The notes under the pieces were generated by a model, which saw only the letters and a program-made list of their open reading frames with translations, made no database searches and was not told the origin of the DNA. DNA of 64,000 nt from Rhodocytophaga rosea (GTDB lineage: Bacteria > Bacteroidota > Bacteroidia > Cytophagales > 172606-1), in the NCBI RefSeq assembly GCF_010119975.1, contig NZ_CP048222.1, forward strand, positions 6,114,501 to 6,178,500, read 5' to 3'. The position numbers and the translations under genes are program-made. This document shows positions 1 to 7,821 of this stretch, piece after piece. Numbering within the stretch: position 1 is the first letter of the stretch; every line of letters begins with the position of its first letter.

Positions 1-1
1 G

Positions 2-316
2 GAAGATAGTCATGGCTGTGTAGGTATGGTAGGGTATACCTGGTCCACCTTGCAGAATGAGTGTATCCTGCCTTACAAAACCGCAACCCGCCTGAATGCC
101 GGAGGCGAGGCCGGTTCCAAAGAAAGTCCTGCGTTTGTACATTTCTCCACAGACAAAGCTCAGGCTGAACTTTTCCTGCCAGGTAAAGCACCGCTGCTGA
201 TGGAGCGTAAGGGAAAAGAAGGAAACCAATCCTGGGAAAACGGTACGCTCAAACTTATTCCTTATAAAGGTTATGTTTTGAAAGAAGGCGATAAAATACT
301 GTATGCAGGTTCCTGA
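2..316 (+). CDS. C-terminal part of an unrecognised protein, cut by the window start
   Basis: The frame is open to the left edge, so the true start lies outside the window; an internal ATG at 26 is probably not the start. About 104 residues are visible. They begin with a Gly-Cys-Val-Gly segment followed by Gly-Tyr-Thr-Trp-Ser and a second Cys, a pattern I associate with small bacterial envelope proteins and lipoproteins, and the rest looks like a compact beta-rich domain. I cannot name the family or a function. The stop is TGA at 314-316. Confidence 0.6.
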   Translation, partial: EDSHGCVGMVGYTWSTLQNECILPYKTATRLNAGGEAGSKESPAFVHFSTDKAQAELFLPGKAPLLMERKGKEGNQSWENGTLKLIPYKGYVLKEGDKILYAGS

Positions 317-617
317 AACGGTAAACAGATAAAAGTAAGCTTCTCCTTTTACAGAAATTAACTATATTCAGTGGCATCTGGTAGCAACCGAAGTGCCTTG
401 CTTATTGACTATAACTGCCTGTCAGAGAGATTAATAGGTTCGAGATTAATTTTCCGGCTGGGTATGGAGGAACTACTAAAATTCCATGTTTGGCTTCTGC
501 TTTTCAACCTGCTTTATTACGTCAACTTTCTGAACAAAAGTATACTTTCCGGGTTGATAAAGAATAGCTTCTTCTGAAAAGTAAACAACTTATCCTCATC
601 TTCAAACCACTGAATTC
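317..617. other. Intergenic stretch without a convincing gene
   Basis: Three hundred bases between the partial first gene and the lipase. A GTG-started frame (371-577) is open, but its composition is leucine- and asparagine-rich with no recognisable domain, so I do not call it. No strong terminator hairpin or TAnnTTTG promoter was seen. Confidence 0.4.
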
Positions 618-1712
618 ATGCGAATTAAATTACGTACAGCCTTTTTTGCCTGTATATTTCTTATTTCTGCCGGCAGCTATGGACAGGTTTTACAACCTGG
701 TTTTGATAAAGCAGAATTTGTTGAATTACTGAAAGTGTTTTCCAGATGGGGAGATTCAACCTTTTACAAGGGCATTCCCGAATCCCAGGAATACCGGAGG
801 GTATACAGCTCTCCTATTATGGGTTTAGAAAATAAATGGGAACTGCTCTCCAGTAAAACCCGAAATGTAGCCCTCATTAACCTCCGGGGCACCACCACCG
901 ACCCTGTAAGCTGGCTGGAGAATTTTTATGCAGCTATGGTTCCTGCTTCCGGTTCGATGATTTTAGCCAAAAACATGAAATTTGATTACCAACTGGCTAC
1001 TAATCCCAGGGCGGCTGTACATGTAGGATGGCTGATAGGCATAGGGTTTTTAGCGGCAGATATTTTACCCAAAATGGATTCATGCTATAAAGCAGGTACC
1101 AAAGATTTTATCATTCACGGCCATAGCCAGGGAGGCGCACTGGCTTACCTGCTTACCGCCCACCTCTATAGCCTGATCGATTCCGGAAAATTGCTTAAAG
1201 ACATACAACTGAAAACCTATTGTGCGGCAGGGCCAAAACCTGGCAACTTGTATTTTGCCTATGATTATGAAAAACGTACGATGGGCGGCTGGGCGTATAA
1301 TATCGTAAATTCTGCCGATTGGGTGCCGGAAGTGCCCATTTCCATTCAAACCGTAAATGATTTTAACCAGACCAATCCCTTTGTAAATGCCAGGAAAGGA
1401 TTTAAAAAAGAACCGCTTGCCAGGAGAGTTGCCTTGAATCATGTGTATTCCCAGCTTACTAAACATACCTTGCGGGCACAAAGGCGTTACCAGAAATACC
1501 TGGGTAAAACAACCTCCCGGTTTGTAAAATCGCATTTAAAGGATATAGAACTTCCAAAATATGTAGATTCCAACCATTATGTGCGAACAGGCAACTTTAT
1601 TGTGCTGGAAGCCGACGAAACCTACTATAAACAATTCCCGGATAGTGAAACAAAGGTGTTTACCCATCACCTGATTCAGCCTTATCTCTACCTGACCGAA
1701 AAACTCAAGTAA
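618..1712 (+). CDS. Secreted class 3-type lipase
   Basis: A 364-residue protein with a signal peptide (about residues 1-22, ending Ser-Tyr-Gly-Gln). The nucleophile elbow Gly-His-Ser-Gln-Gly is at 168-172, making Ser170 the likely catalytic serine. An Arg-Gly-Thr at 90-92 matches the oxyanion strand of class 3 (fungal-type) lipases. Asp234 and a His near 275-283 are candidates for the rest of the triad. It probably hydrolyses lipid esters in the periplasm or outside the cell. A phospholipase A relic follows immediately, so the pair may have formed a lipid-degrading unit. The substrate cannot be read from the sequence. Confidence 0.8.
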   Translation: MRIKLRTAFFACIFLISAGSYGQVLQPGFDKAEFVELLKVFSRWGDSTFYKGIPESQEYRRVYSSPIMGLENKWELLSSKTRNVALINLRGTTTDPVSWLENFYAAMVPASGSMILAKNMKFDYQLATNPRAAVHVGWLIGIGFLAADILPKMDSCYKAGTKDFIIHGHSQGGALAYLLTAHLYSLIDSGKLLKDIQLKTYCAAGPKPGNLYFAYDYEKRTMGGWAYNIVNSADWVPEVPISIQTVNDFNQTNPFVNARKGFKKEPLARRVALNHVYSQLTKHTLRAQRRYQKYLGKTTSRFVKSHLKDIELPKYVDSNHYVRTGNFIVLEADETYYKQFPDSETKVFTHHLIQPYLYLTEKLK

Positions 1713-2641
1713 GGCATAAAGCATCTTTATTTAATTGTTGCCAGAGTAATAGTCTGTCTGATAGCCTGCTTAATAGTTGGCCATGCCTATGTACAGGCAC
1801 AAGGACAGAATGAACCTTTGTTTGCTGATTCTATTTATATACACAGTCTGTCGCAGCGATGGGAACTGGATGCTGTCAGCAAAAGAGGAACCTTCCGGAT
1901 TACGCCCTACAAACCGGTGTATATTACAGCCGGCCGCTGGTCGGATAAGCCGAATGAACAGCCGGTGAGTGAAAATCCGAATTATTCTTTACCGTTCCCT
2001 ATAAATCTTGGAAACTATGAAGCAAAATACCAGCTTAGCTTTAAAGTGAAATTATTGCAGGAAATATTTGGTAAACATGGCGATCTGTGGATAGCTTATA
2101 CTCAAAAATCCCACTGGCAGATCTATAATACCAGTATCTCCAGACCCTTCCGGGAAACCAACTACGAACCGGAAATATTGCTGAACTTTGCCACGCCATT
2201 TTCCATTGGTAATGTCCGGGTGCGAATGTTGGGGATTGGGTTCAACCATCAGTCGAATGGCCAGATTTTGCCTCTCTCCCGCAGCTGGAATCGGATTATC
2301 GCCCATACTGCCCTGGAATATAACAGATGGACTTTATACGTTCGTCCCTGGTACCGTTTGCCGGATACAGAAGACGAAAATCCCTCCCCGACCATGTAGG
2401 CCGCTTTGATGCTACCTTAATGTACAATGCCGGTCGTAGTTTATTTGCACTCACCGGAAGTCATTCGCTGCGTATGGGAAACAAAAACCGCGGACAAATC
2501 CTTTTCGACTGGACCTTGCGCATTAAGGGCTACCTGAGAGGGCATATGCAACTGCTGCATGGCTACGGCGAAACATTAATCGATTACAACCACCGCCAAA
2601 GTACCATTGGCCTGGGAATTTCTCTGATAGAATGGCTGTAA
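1713..2641 (+). pseudogene. pldA: Outer membrane phospholipase A, frameshifted and without a normal start codon
   Basis: Two overlapping frames together encode an OMPLA-like beta barrel. The first (open from 1713, stop TAG at 2397-2399) contains a hydrophobic signal-peptide-like stretch at 1734-1800 and the catalytic region Asn-His-Gln-Ser-Asn-Gly, which supplies His and Ser of the OMPLA site, followed by Ser-Trp-Asn-Arg, which supplies the catalytic Asn. The second frame (about 2375-2641) continues with the C-terminal strands from Val-Gly-Arg-Phe-Asp onward. Adding one base in the CCCC run near 2380 joins them. No ATG, GTG or TTG precedes the signal peptide; the first TTG is at 1818, after it. 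It is either a decayed gene or one affected by a base-call error; the missing start argues for decay. Confidence 0.75.
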
Positions 2642-3088
2642 GGGTAAATGGATAATTGTACTAATCTGTTATCAGGTATTTGTTGTTTTTACAACATGTG
2701 AATAGAAGATTTCGAAAATTTCTTTTATAAATTCCGTAATTATTCACCAGAACATGTTAGCCATTAACCCTGGAAAATGTAGCCACAATGCCGGATTTAA
2801 TGACTGTAATCCCTTTTATAGGACATTTGCCAGGGTGGCCGTTACTTCATCTCCCAAATACCTGAATGAGCAGGTATACCTTAAACAACTATTGCGCGTT
2901 GTATCATTTTACAAACTGTTACAGGCCGCCTTAGACAAACACTTGTTTTTAATAGCAATATGCTATACTATTGACACAGATAAATAAAAGCAGTAAAAAC
3001 CTTTAAATTCAACCGTAGAATTGCTTACCTTTAAACGCATAACTCCCTCATTTTAACCATCAACCCTTAATTTCTAAACACTACACCT
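2642..3088. other. Intergenic stretch, weak promoter only
   Basis: A 447-base gap. An open frame at 2754-2987 has no recognisable features and is not called. Near the right end, TACCTTTA (3026-3033), with an upstream TTTAAA about 20 bases away, resembles the Bacteroidota promoter and probably serves the small gene at 3089. Confidence 0.4.
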
Positions 3089-3406
3089 ATGCAAGCTGTT
3101 ATCCAAACCATTGTAGAAAAAACCGGTATTACTCCTGAACAAGCCAAAACTGCTTTCGATGCTGCCTTTGCTGCCATCAAAACCAAACTTCCCGATTCTG
3201 TAAGCAACCAGATGGATGGCTTGCTCGAAGGCAAAGAGTTTGATTACAAAGCAGTAATGGCAGATAAAATACAAGACCTGAAAGAAGAGGCTGCCGAGAA
3301 ACTGGATAATATCCGGGAAGGGGCTGCCGAAACTCTTGAAGACCTGAAAGAAGAGGCCGCAGAGAAATTCGCCAGTTTGAAAGAAGGAATAAAGAAGATA
3401 TTTTAA
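3089..3406 (+). CDS. Small helical protein with an amphipathic repeat tail
   Basis: 105 residues. Residues 1-50 form a compact helical part (Ile-Thr-Pro-Glu-Gln-Ala-Lys, then Leu-Pro plus a Gly-rich turn), resembling small DUF2267-like or stress-linked helical domains. Residues 60-105 are highly charged and carry a repeated unit of about 11 residues (Asp-Leu-Lys-Glu-Glu-Ala-Ala-Glu-Lys, seen twice exactly with a degenerate copy between), as in apolipoprotein- or LEA-like amphipathic helices. There is no signal peptide, so it is probably cytoplasmic or membrane-surface associated. A strong terminator follows, so it is likely a single-gene transcript. No specific function is known to me. Confidence 0.7.
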   Translation: MQAVIQTIVEKTGITPEQAKTAFDAAFAAIKTKLPDSVSNQMDGLLEGKEFDYKAVMADKIQDLKEEAAEKLDNIREGAAETLEDLKEEAAEKFASLKEGIKKIF

Positions 3407-3440
3407 ATTCTTTCAGCCAGGTTAGCCTGCTGCATTATCA

Positions 3441-3478
3441 TTCCGGTTAGAAGGGCATCCTTCTGACCGGAATTTTTT
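3441..3478 (+). terminator. Rho-independent terminator after the small helical protein
   Basis: A 14-base stem (TTCCGGTTAGAAGG with CCTTCTGACCGGAA, one G-T type mismatch) around a GCAT loop, followed directly by six T residues. It lies 35 bases past the stop codon. Confidence 0.9.
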
Positions 3479-3510
3479 GTGTACTTGCTATCTTGTAGAA
3501 AGGTTAATAT

Positions 3511-3974
3511 ATGTCGAAAATGAGCAGATTACTATTCATCTATATCATACTATTTGGACTTACTACCTGCGCTCATCCAAAAGAGGAAAGTGTTTCAGAA
3601 AGCTCCATTCAGCCTGCTGTTGATTCAATAACAAGCAATTCTGCAAACAAAATAATGGATGCACAGACAGGATATTGGATTCAGGAGATGAGGGTAGAAA
3701 ATATAGATATGCAATTTTGCCTTGATAAACAGGGTGATACAGTGAAATTATGGACGATTGATCAGAGTTTTATAAGCCCAGAAGGCTTTAAGTTAGGAAT
3801 AACGTGGAAAGAGCTACCGGTTAATCTTCAAGAGCAACTCAGAGAGGAATCAGGATGGGGTATTATGTTAATCTGGATTCAGGCTGGATGCTCGGATTTT
3901 GTGAGGGAACTACATGTACAGATAACCCACCAGTAGACACATCTAAAGTAAAATGGATTGAAAAAAGATTATAA
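3511..3974 (+). pseudogene. Small lipoprotein with a probable one-base frame break near its end
   Basis: From ATG 3511 the protein starts with a lipoprotein signal (hydrophobic stretch ending Leu-Thr-Thr-Cys, Cys about residue 21) and reads to a stop at 3934-3936. The alternative frame downstream of a GGGG run near 3855-3860 gives a far more protein-like C-terminus (Tyr-Tyr-Val-Asn, Cys-Glu-Gly, Pro-Pro-Val-Asp, Trp-Ile-Glu-Lys-Arg-Leu) and stops at 3972-3974. One extra base in the G run would join the two. The family is unknown. Whether this is real decay or a base-call error cannot be told from the sequence; if it is an error, the true product is a lipoprotein of about 154 residues. Confidence 0.6.
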
Positions 3975-4048
3975 TTAAAAATCCTGCAATATTACCTCTA
4001 GAGTATTATACTTTTATAATCTCATAAGTATTCTGCTAACCCGTATCT

Positions 4049-5764
4049 ATGCCGTCACCATCAACCGTCAGAAATTCTCTGGTAATCCTCTTATTCCTGG
4101 GAATAGTGCTGAGCCAGTGCCAGAAAAAACAGGACCAGCCAGAACAGACTCCTGCTTCTTCCCAGACACAAACAACACCTATCCAACAAGAGCTTACGCT
4201 TGACACAGCAAAAGTAGCCCAGTATATTCAGCAACAGGTAGAAAATTTATTAATAGGCGAGAAAGTAATTTTGTCCGGCGATTCTGTTTTTTCCAGAAAA
4301 GTACTGCCGCAGCTATATCAAAACCGCAGCTTCCGTCCGGCCTGGCTCGATACTGCCTATGCAGCCACTTTGCTGAAAGCGATTGCTAGTGCCGACCAGG
4401 AAGGCCTGATGAAAGAAGAATACCACTATACAGCCCTCACTTCCCTTAAAAAGCAACTCGATCAGCAGGAGACCGATTCAGCCAGTATATTGGCCCAGTT
4501 TGACATTTTACTTACCGATGGTATACTCAAGTATGGCAATCACCTGTTGAATGGAAAAATTTTGCCTAAAGACTATATCTCCACCTGGAACTACAAAGAA
4601 CGCATGGTAGGCGATACCATTGTAGATGCCTTTCAGAAAGCCATGCATGCCAGAACCATAGTGAAAGAACTCGACAACCTGAAACCGGATATGCGCATCT
4701 ATACTTTTTTCAAGGAAAAATTAGTTCAGTTCCATACCCTTGCCCAAGGTGATACTTTACCCAACATACCTGAAGTAACGACTTCTATCCGCCCAAAAAC
4801 CAGCCAGCCGGCAATTGCCCTGATTAAAGACAGGCTCCGCTTCTGGGGATATCTTCCGGCCAGAACCGATACCGCCAGAGAATACTATGATGATAGCCTG
4901 CTGGTGGCTGTGAAGCAATTTCAGGCCATGCATGCCCTTGAAGCAGACGGCGTAATTGGCAAAACTACCATCCGGGAAATGAATACACCAGTGAAAGACC
5001 GCATCGACCAGATCCGGATTAATCTGGAACGCCTCCGCTGGGTAGCTTCCAGCCTCTCAGACCGGTATATGATTGTAAATATTGCCGCCTTTGAATTGTA
5101 TTTATTTGAACAACGGAAATTGCTCTGGAGTACCAACGTTATGACAGGCGCTGTAACTACTTCTACACCTATTTTTAAATCGCAGATCAGTTACCTGGTA
5201 TTTAACCCCACCTGGACGGTTCCCACTAGTATTGTCAATAGCTCTATTATTCCAGGCATCAAACGGGATGCTTCTTATTTGGCTAAAAACCATTATACGC
5301 TGGTTTCCTACAGTGGCAAAACGGTGTCTGCTGAAAGCATTAACCGGAGCACGATTTCTGCCAGGAACTTTCCCTATTCAGTTGTACAAACGCCAGGTTC
5401 ACACAATGCCCTGGGCAAAGTAAAATTTATGTTTCCTAACCAGTATGCCATTTACCTGCATGATACGCCCAGCAAACATTTGTTTACAAAAACAGACCGG
5501 GCTTTTAGTCATGGATGTATCCGGGTACAAGATCCTTTGAAATTAGCCCAAATCCTGCTTGCTGACACTCTGAACTGGAGTGCCGGAAAAATTCAGCAAG
5601 TGGTAGGTGAGGGGACCACCAAAACGGTTTTTCTGAAAAATAAACTCGATATTATGATCATGTACTGGACTACCGGAATGGATGCCAGTGGCTATATCAA
5701 GTTTTACAAAGACATTTACAAACGAGATCCCGAATTACTGAAAGCCTTAAATCAGTTCACGTAG
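4049..5764 (+). CDS. L,D-transpeptidase lipoprotein (YcbB-like)
   Basis: 571 residues. A lipoprotein signal ends at Cys24 (Leu-Ser-Gln-Cys). A middle helical region is followed by a peptidoglycan-binding domain (about 250-313, with Gly-Val-Ile-Gly-Lys-Thr-Thr) and a YkuD catalytic domain (about 335-500). The active-site motif Ser-His-Gly-Cys-Ile-Arg lies at 487-492, with Cys490 the nucleophile. Large enzymes of this layout make 3-3 cross-links in peptidoglycan. The length and the N-terminal scaffold before the binding domain match the YcbB/LdtD class. It is expected to act in the periplasm. Its neighbours are unrelated, so it is probably a single gene. Confidence 0.9.
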   Translation: MPSPSTVRNSLVILLFLGIVLSQCQKKQDQPEQTPASSQTQTTPIQQELTLDTAKVAQYIQQQVENLLIGEKVILSGDSVFSRKVLPQLYQNRSFRPAWLDTAYAATLLKAIASADQEGLMKEEYHYTALTSLKKQLDQQETDSASILAQFDILLTDGILKYGNHLLNGKILPKDYISTWNYKERMVGDTIVDAFQKAMHARTIVKELDNLKPDMRIYTFFKEKLVQFHTLAQGDTLPNIPEVTTSIRPKTSQPAIALIKDRLRFWGYLPARTDTAREYYDDSLLVAVKQFQAMHALEADGVIGKTTIREMNTPVKDRIDQIRINLERLRWVASSLSDRYMIVNIAAFELYLFEQRKLLWSTNVMTGAVTTSTPIFKSQISYLVFNPTWTVPTSIVNSSIIPGIKRDASYLAKNHYTLVSYSGKTVSAESINRSTISARNFPYSVVQTPGSHNALGKVKFMFPNQYAIYLHDTPSKHLFTKTDRAFSHGCIRVQDPLKLAQILLADTLNWSAGKIQQVVGEGTTKTVFLKNKLDIMIMYWTTGMDASGYIKFYKDIYKRDPELLKALNQFT

Positions 5765-5814
5765 TCCATGCCAAAGCCTGCTCATGTCTCCTTAATAAAA
5801 TAAATAATTTCATA

Positions 5815-5845
5815 TTTGGAATATTCGTTCCGGAATGTATATTTG
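5815..5845 (+). promoter_or_regulatory. Promoter of the SDR gene
   Basis: TATATTTG at 5838-5845 fits the Bacteroidota -7 consensus TAnnTTTG exactly, and TTTG at 5815-5818 lies 19 bases upstream as the -33 element. The predicted start of transcription is about 20 bases before the ATG at 5874. Both elements are overlapped by operator-like palindromes. Confidence 0.7.
5816..5833. promoter_or_regulatory. Operator copy 1 (TTGGAA-N6-TTCC)
   Basis: TTGGAA, six bases, TTCCGG. It matches two other copies near this gene pair and covers the -33 element of the SDR promoter. Probably bound by the TetR protein encoded at 6714. Confidence 0.6.
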
Positions 5846-5862
5846 TGGAACAAACATTCCAA
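5845..5862. promoter_or_regulatory. Operator copy 2 (GTGGAA-N6-TTCCAA)
   Basis: Imperfect palindrome starting at the last base of the -7 element, 29 bases from copy 1, so both would lie on nearly the same face of the helix. Binding here would block the SDR promoter. Confidence 0.65.
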
Positions 5863-5873
5863 ATATAAAATAT

Positions 5874-6635
5874 ATGACTAATTTAGCAAACAAGGTAGCC
5901 GTTGTAACCGGTGGTAACAGCGGAATTGGCCTGGCCACAGCCAGAGAATTTGTGGCACAAGGAGCCAGCGTGATCATTACCGGACGTAAACAAGCAGCTA
6001 TTGATACGGCAGTTTCAGAATTGGGTAGTACAGTAGCAGGCATTCTGTCTGATACCTCAGATCTGGATCAAATAGACAATCTGGTAGAATCAGTAAAAAC
6101 AAGATATGGCCTTGTAGATATTCTGTTTATCAACGCCGGTGTAGCCTCTTTTTCGCCCATATCCCAGGTAAATGAGCAGCATTTTGATGAAATTATGAAT
6201 GTGAATTTTAAAGGAGCCTTTTTTACGCTTAATAAATTTATTCCCTTGCTGAAAGAAGGCGCTTCTGTTATTTTCCTTTCTTCTATCAATGCCACTTCCG
6301 GCATGCCTAATACAGCTGTATATGCTGCCAGTAAAGCAGCCGTACACTCATTGGTAAAAGTAGCTTCAACAGAACTGGCGGCTAAAAAAATAAGAGTGAA
6401 TGCCGTAAGTCCCGGACCAATCAATACACCAATATTTGGAAAAACCGGCCTCGACCAGGCAAGTTTGCAGGGTTTTGCCACTGCCATGCAAGATAGAATT
6501 CCGCTGAAACGTTTCGGTGCTTCCGAAGAAGTAGCCAAACTGGTTTCGTTCCTGGCCAGCGATGATGCTACTTTCATTACAGGGTCTGAATATGTAATTG
6601 ACGGCGGAATTAATGTAAATCCGGTATTAAGCTAA
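5874..6635 (+). CDS. Short-chain dehydrogenase/reductase controlled by the adjacent TetR protein
   Basis: I chose ATG 5874 because it gives the usual SDR N-terminus and a normal length (253 residues); an earlier in-frame ATG at 5835 lies inside the promoter. The Rossmann motif Thr-Gly-Gly-Asn-Ser-Gly-Ile-Gly is at 12-19, Asn-Ala-Gly at 87-89, Ser137 and the Tyr150-x3-Lys154 pair form the catalytic set, and the C-terminal Asp-Gly-Gly is present. An Arg after the second strand (Thr-Gly-Arg-Lys) suggests NADP preference. The substrate is unknown. Divergence is absent: the regulator lies directly downstream in the same direction with its own operator. Confidence 0.9.
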   Translation: MTNLANKVAVVTGGNSGIGLATAREFVAQGASVIITGRKQAAIDTAVSELGSTVAGILSDTSDLDQIDNLVESVKTRYGLVDILFINAGVASFSPISQVNEQHFDEIMNVNFKGAFFTLNKFIPLLKEGASVIFLSSINATSGMPNTAVYAASKAAVHSLVKVASTELAAKKIRVNAVSPGPINTPIFGKTGLDQASLQGFATAMQDRIPLKRFGASEEVAKLVSFLASDDATFITGSEYVIDGGINVNPVLS

Positions 6636-6651
6636 ATTTTTTTATCCATTA

Positions 6652-6669
6652 TTGGAACAAATGTTCCAA
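6652..6669. promoter_or_regulatory. Operator copy 3, perfect palindrome before tetR
   Basis: TTGGAA-CAAATG-TTCCAA, with arms that extend one base further inward as a perfect 7-base match (TTGGAAC/GTTCCAA). It overlaps the -33 region of the regulator's own promoter, implying autoregulation. Confidence 0.75.
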
Positions 6670-6675
6670 ATTTAG

Positions 6676-6683
6676 TACCTTTG
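6676..6683 (+). promoter_or_regulatory. -7 element of the tetR promoter
   Basis: TACCTTTG fits TAnnTTTG exactly, and a TTG at 6652-6654 inside the operator lies about 21 bases upstream. The start codon of the regulator is 30 bases downstream. Confidence 0.65.
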
Positions 6684-6713
6684 CTGTGAAAATGGCAAAG
6701 GTTTTTATCGTTT

Positions 6714-7292
6714 ATGGCAAGAACAAAAGAGTTTGATACCAAAGAAGTGCTGGAAAAAGCAGTGGAGTTATTCTCGTGTAAAGGGTATAATGGCGCTTCT
6801 ATGCAGGATGTGGTGGATTGCCTGGGATTGAGCCGTTCGAGCTTATATGATACTTTTGGAGATAAACGCCAGTTATATCTGGAAGCCTTAAAAAGATACA
6901 AACAGCAAAATACGGCTGCTGTAGTTGACCTCATCCATCAATCGAAGGATATTAAAAGTACAATCCGGGAAATGTTATTAACTGCGGTACAAGAAAGCTT
7001 CCAGGACCAGCAGCGCAAGGGTTGTTTTATGGTTAATACGGCCGTAGAGATGGCTCCCCACGACCCGGAATTTGCTCGGCTGGTGCAGGCGAATATGCAG
7101 GAAGTAGAAAATGCTTTTTGTGAAGCCATTAAAAATAGCCAGTCTCTGGGGCAGATGTCAGCTGTGCACGAACCCAGGTCACTGGCCAGGTTTATTTTTA
7201 ATACCATATCAGGTTTACGGGTAGCTGCAAAATCTGGTGCCGACAAAAAGGTATTTGATGATATTATAAACGTAACCATGTCGGTATTGTAG
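6714..7292 (+). CDS. TetR family transcriptional repressor
   Basis: 192 residues. The N-terminal helix-turn-helix covers about residues 10-55 (Phe-Ser-Cys-Lys-Gly-Tyr-Asn-Gly-Ala-Ser, then Ser-Arg-Ser-Ser-Leu-Tyr-Asp-Thr-Phe-Gly-Asp-Lys), which is typical for TetR. The C-terminal ligand domain has no recognisable specificity. Three TTGGAA-N6-TTCCAA sites cover the promoters of this gene and of the preceding dehydrogenase, so I infer that it represses both until a ligand, perhaps a substrate of the dehydrogenase, releases it. Confidence 0.9.
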   Translation: MARTKEFDTKEVLEKAVELFSCKGYNGASMQDVVDCLGLSRSSLYDTFGDKRQLYLEALKRYKQQNTAAVVDLIHQSKDIKSTIREMLLTAVQESFQDQQRKGCFMVNTAVEMAPHDPEFARLVQANMQEVENAFCEAIKNSQSLGQMSAVHEPRSLARFIFNTISGLRVAAKSGADKKVFDDIINVTMSVL

Positions 7293-7308
7293 CCCACTTT
7301 ATGTGCAA

Positions 7309-7821
7309 TTACACTTTGGTAGAGCTAATTCCAGCTACATTTACGCCGTATTGGATAAGTGTTTCGGCTTTTTTAGGATTGTCGGTCAGCATGCGGATGG
7401 AGCTTACCCCTATTTGCTGAAGTATTTCCGCCACATTCCGGTAATCTCTTGCATCTTTTTTAAAGCCTACTGCCTCGTAAGCATCTGCCTGTGAAAATCC
7501 TTTCTGTTTATATTCTTTGCTTTTTAGCAGTGCAAAATGCCCATTTCCTTTGCCTTCCTGCTCCAGCCAGATAATGATTCCGAAACCTGCTTGCTGGATT
7601 AATTGCTGGGAAAGTTCCATTTGCTGCCTGCAATCGCATTCAACACTATTAAAATAATGGCCATATATACAGGAAGAATGTATCCGGCATAATACATCCT
7701 GTCTATCTTTTACATCGCCCATTACCATGGCAATGCACTCTTTTTGTCCATCATAAAACAACATTTCTGTATAGTCTCCAAAAGCAGTTCTAAGTTTTCC
7801 TTCTGCAAGTTTTACAATCAT
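7309..7821 (-). CDS. GTP cyclohydrolase II-like protein, stand-alone and divergent
   Basis: I place the start at 7821 (Met-Ile-Val-Lys-Leu), giving 171 residues; an upstream in-frame ATG would add an unlikely leader. The RibA zinc ligands are present as Cys-Ile-Tyr-Gly...Glu-Cys-Asp-Cys, and the nucleophilic Arg of the Ala-Arg-Asp-Tyr segment and the Asn-Pro-Lys-Lys motif near the end are kept. The usual Glu-Gly-Arg-Gly-Ile-Gly motif reads Glu-Gly-Lys-Gly-Asn-Gly. RibA opens GTP for riboflavin synthesis, but there is no ribB fusion and no rib gene nearby, so a pathway outside riboflavin is possible. It ends 16 bases from the convergent tetR. Confidence 0.75.
   Translation of the reverse strand: MIVKLAEGKLRTAFGDYTEMLFYDGQKECIAMVMGDVKDRQDVLCRIHSSCIYGHYFNSVECDCRQQMELSQQLIQQAGFGIIIWLEQEGKGNGHFALLKSKEYKQKGFSQADAYEAVGFKKDARDYRNVAEILQQIGVSSIRMLTDNPKKAETLIQYGVNVAGISSTKV

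Noticed and set aside
371-577. GTG-started frame before the lipase
   Set aside because: No domain, no clear ribosome site, and composition like translated non-coding DNA.
1080-1535. Open frame antisense to the lipase
   Set aside because: It shadows the lipase catalytic region and has no family features.
2754-2987. 77-codon frame after the phospholipase relic
   Set aside because: No recognisable features; its left part is not preceded by a promoter or ribosome site.
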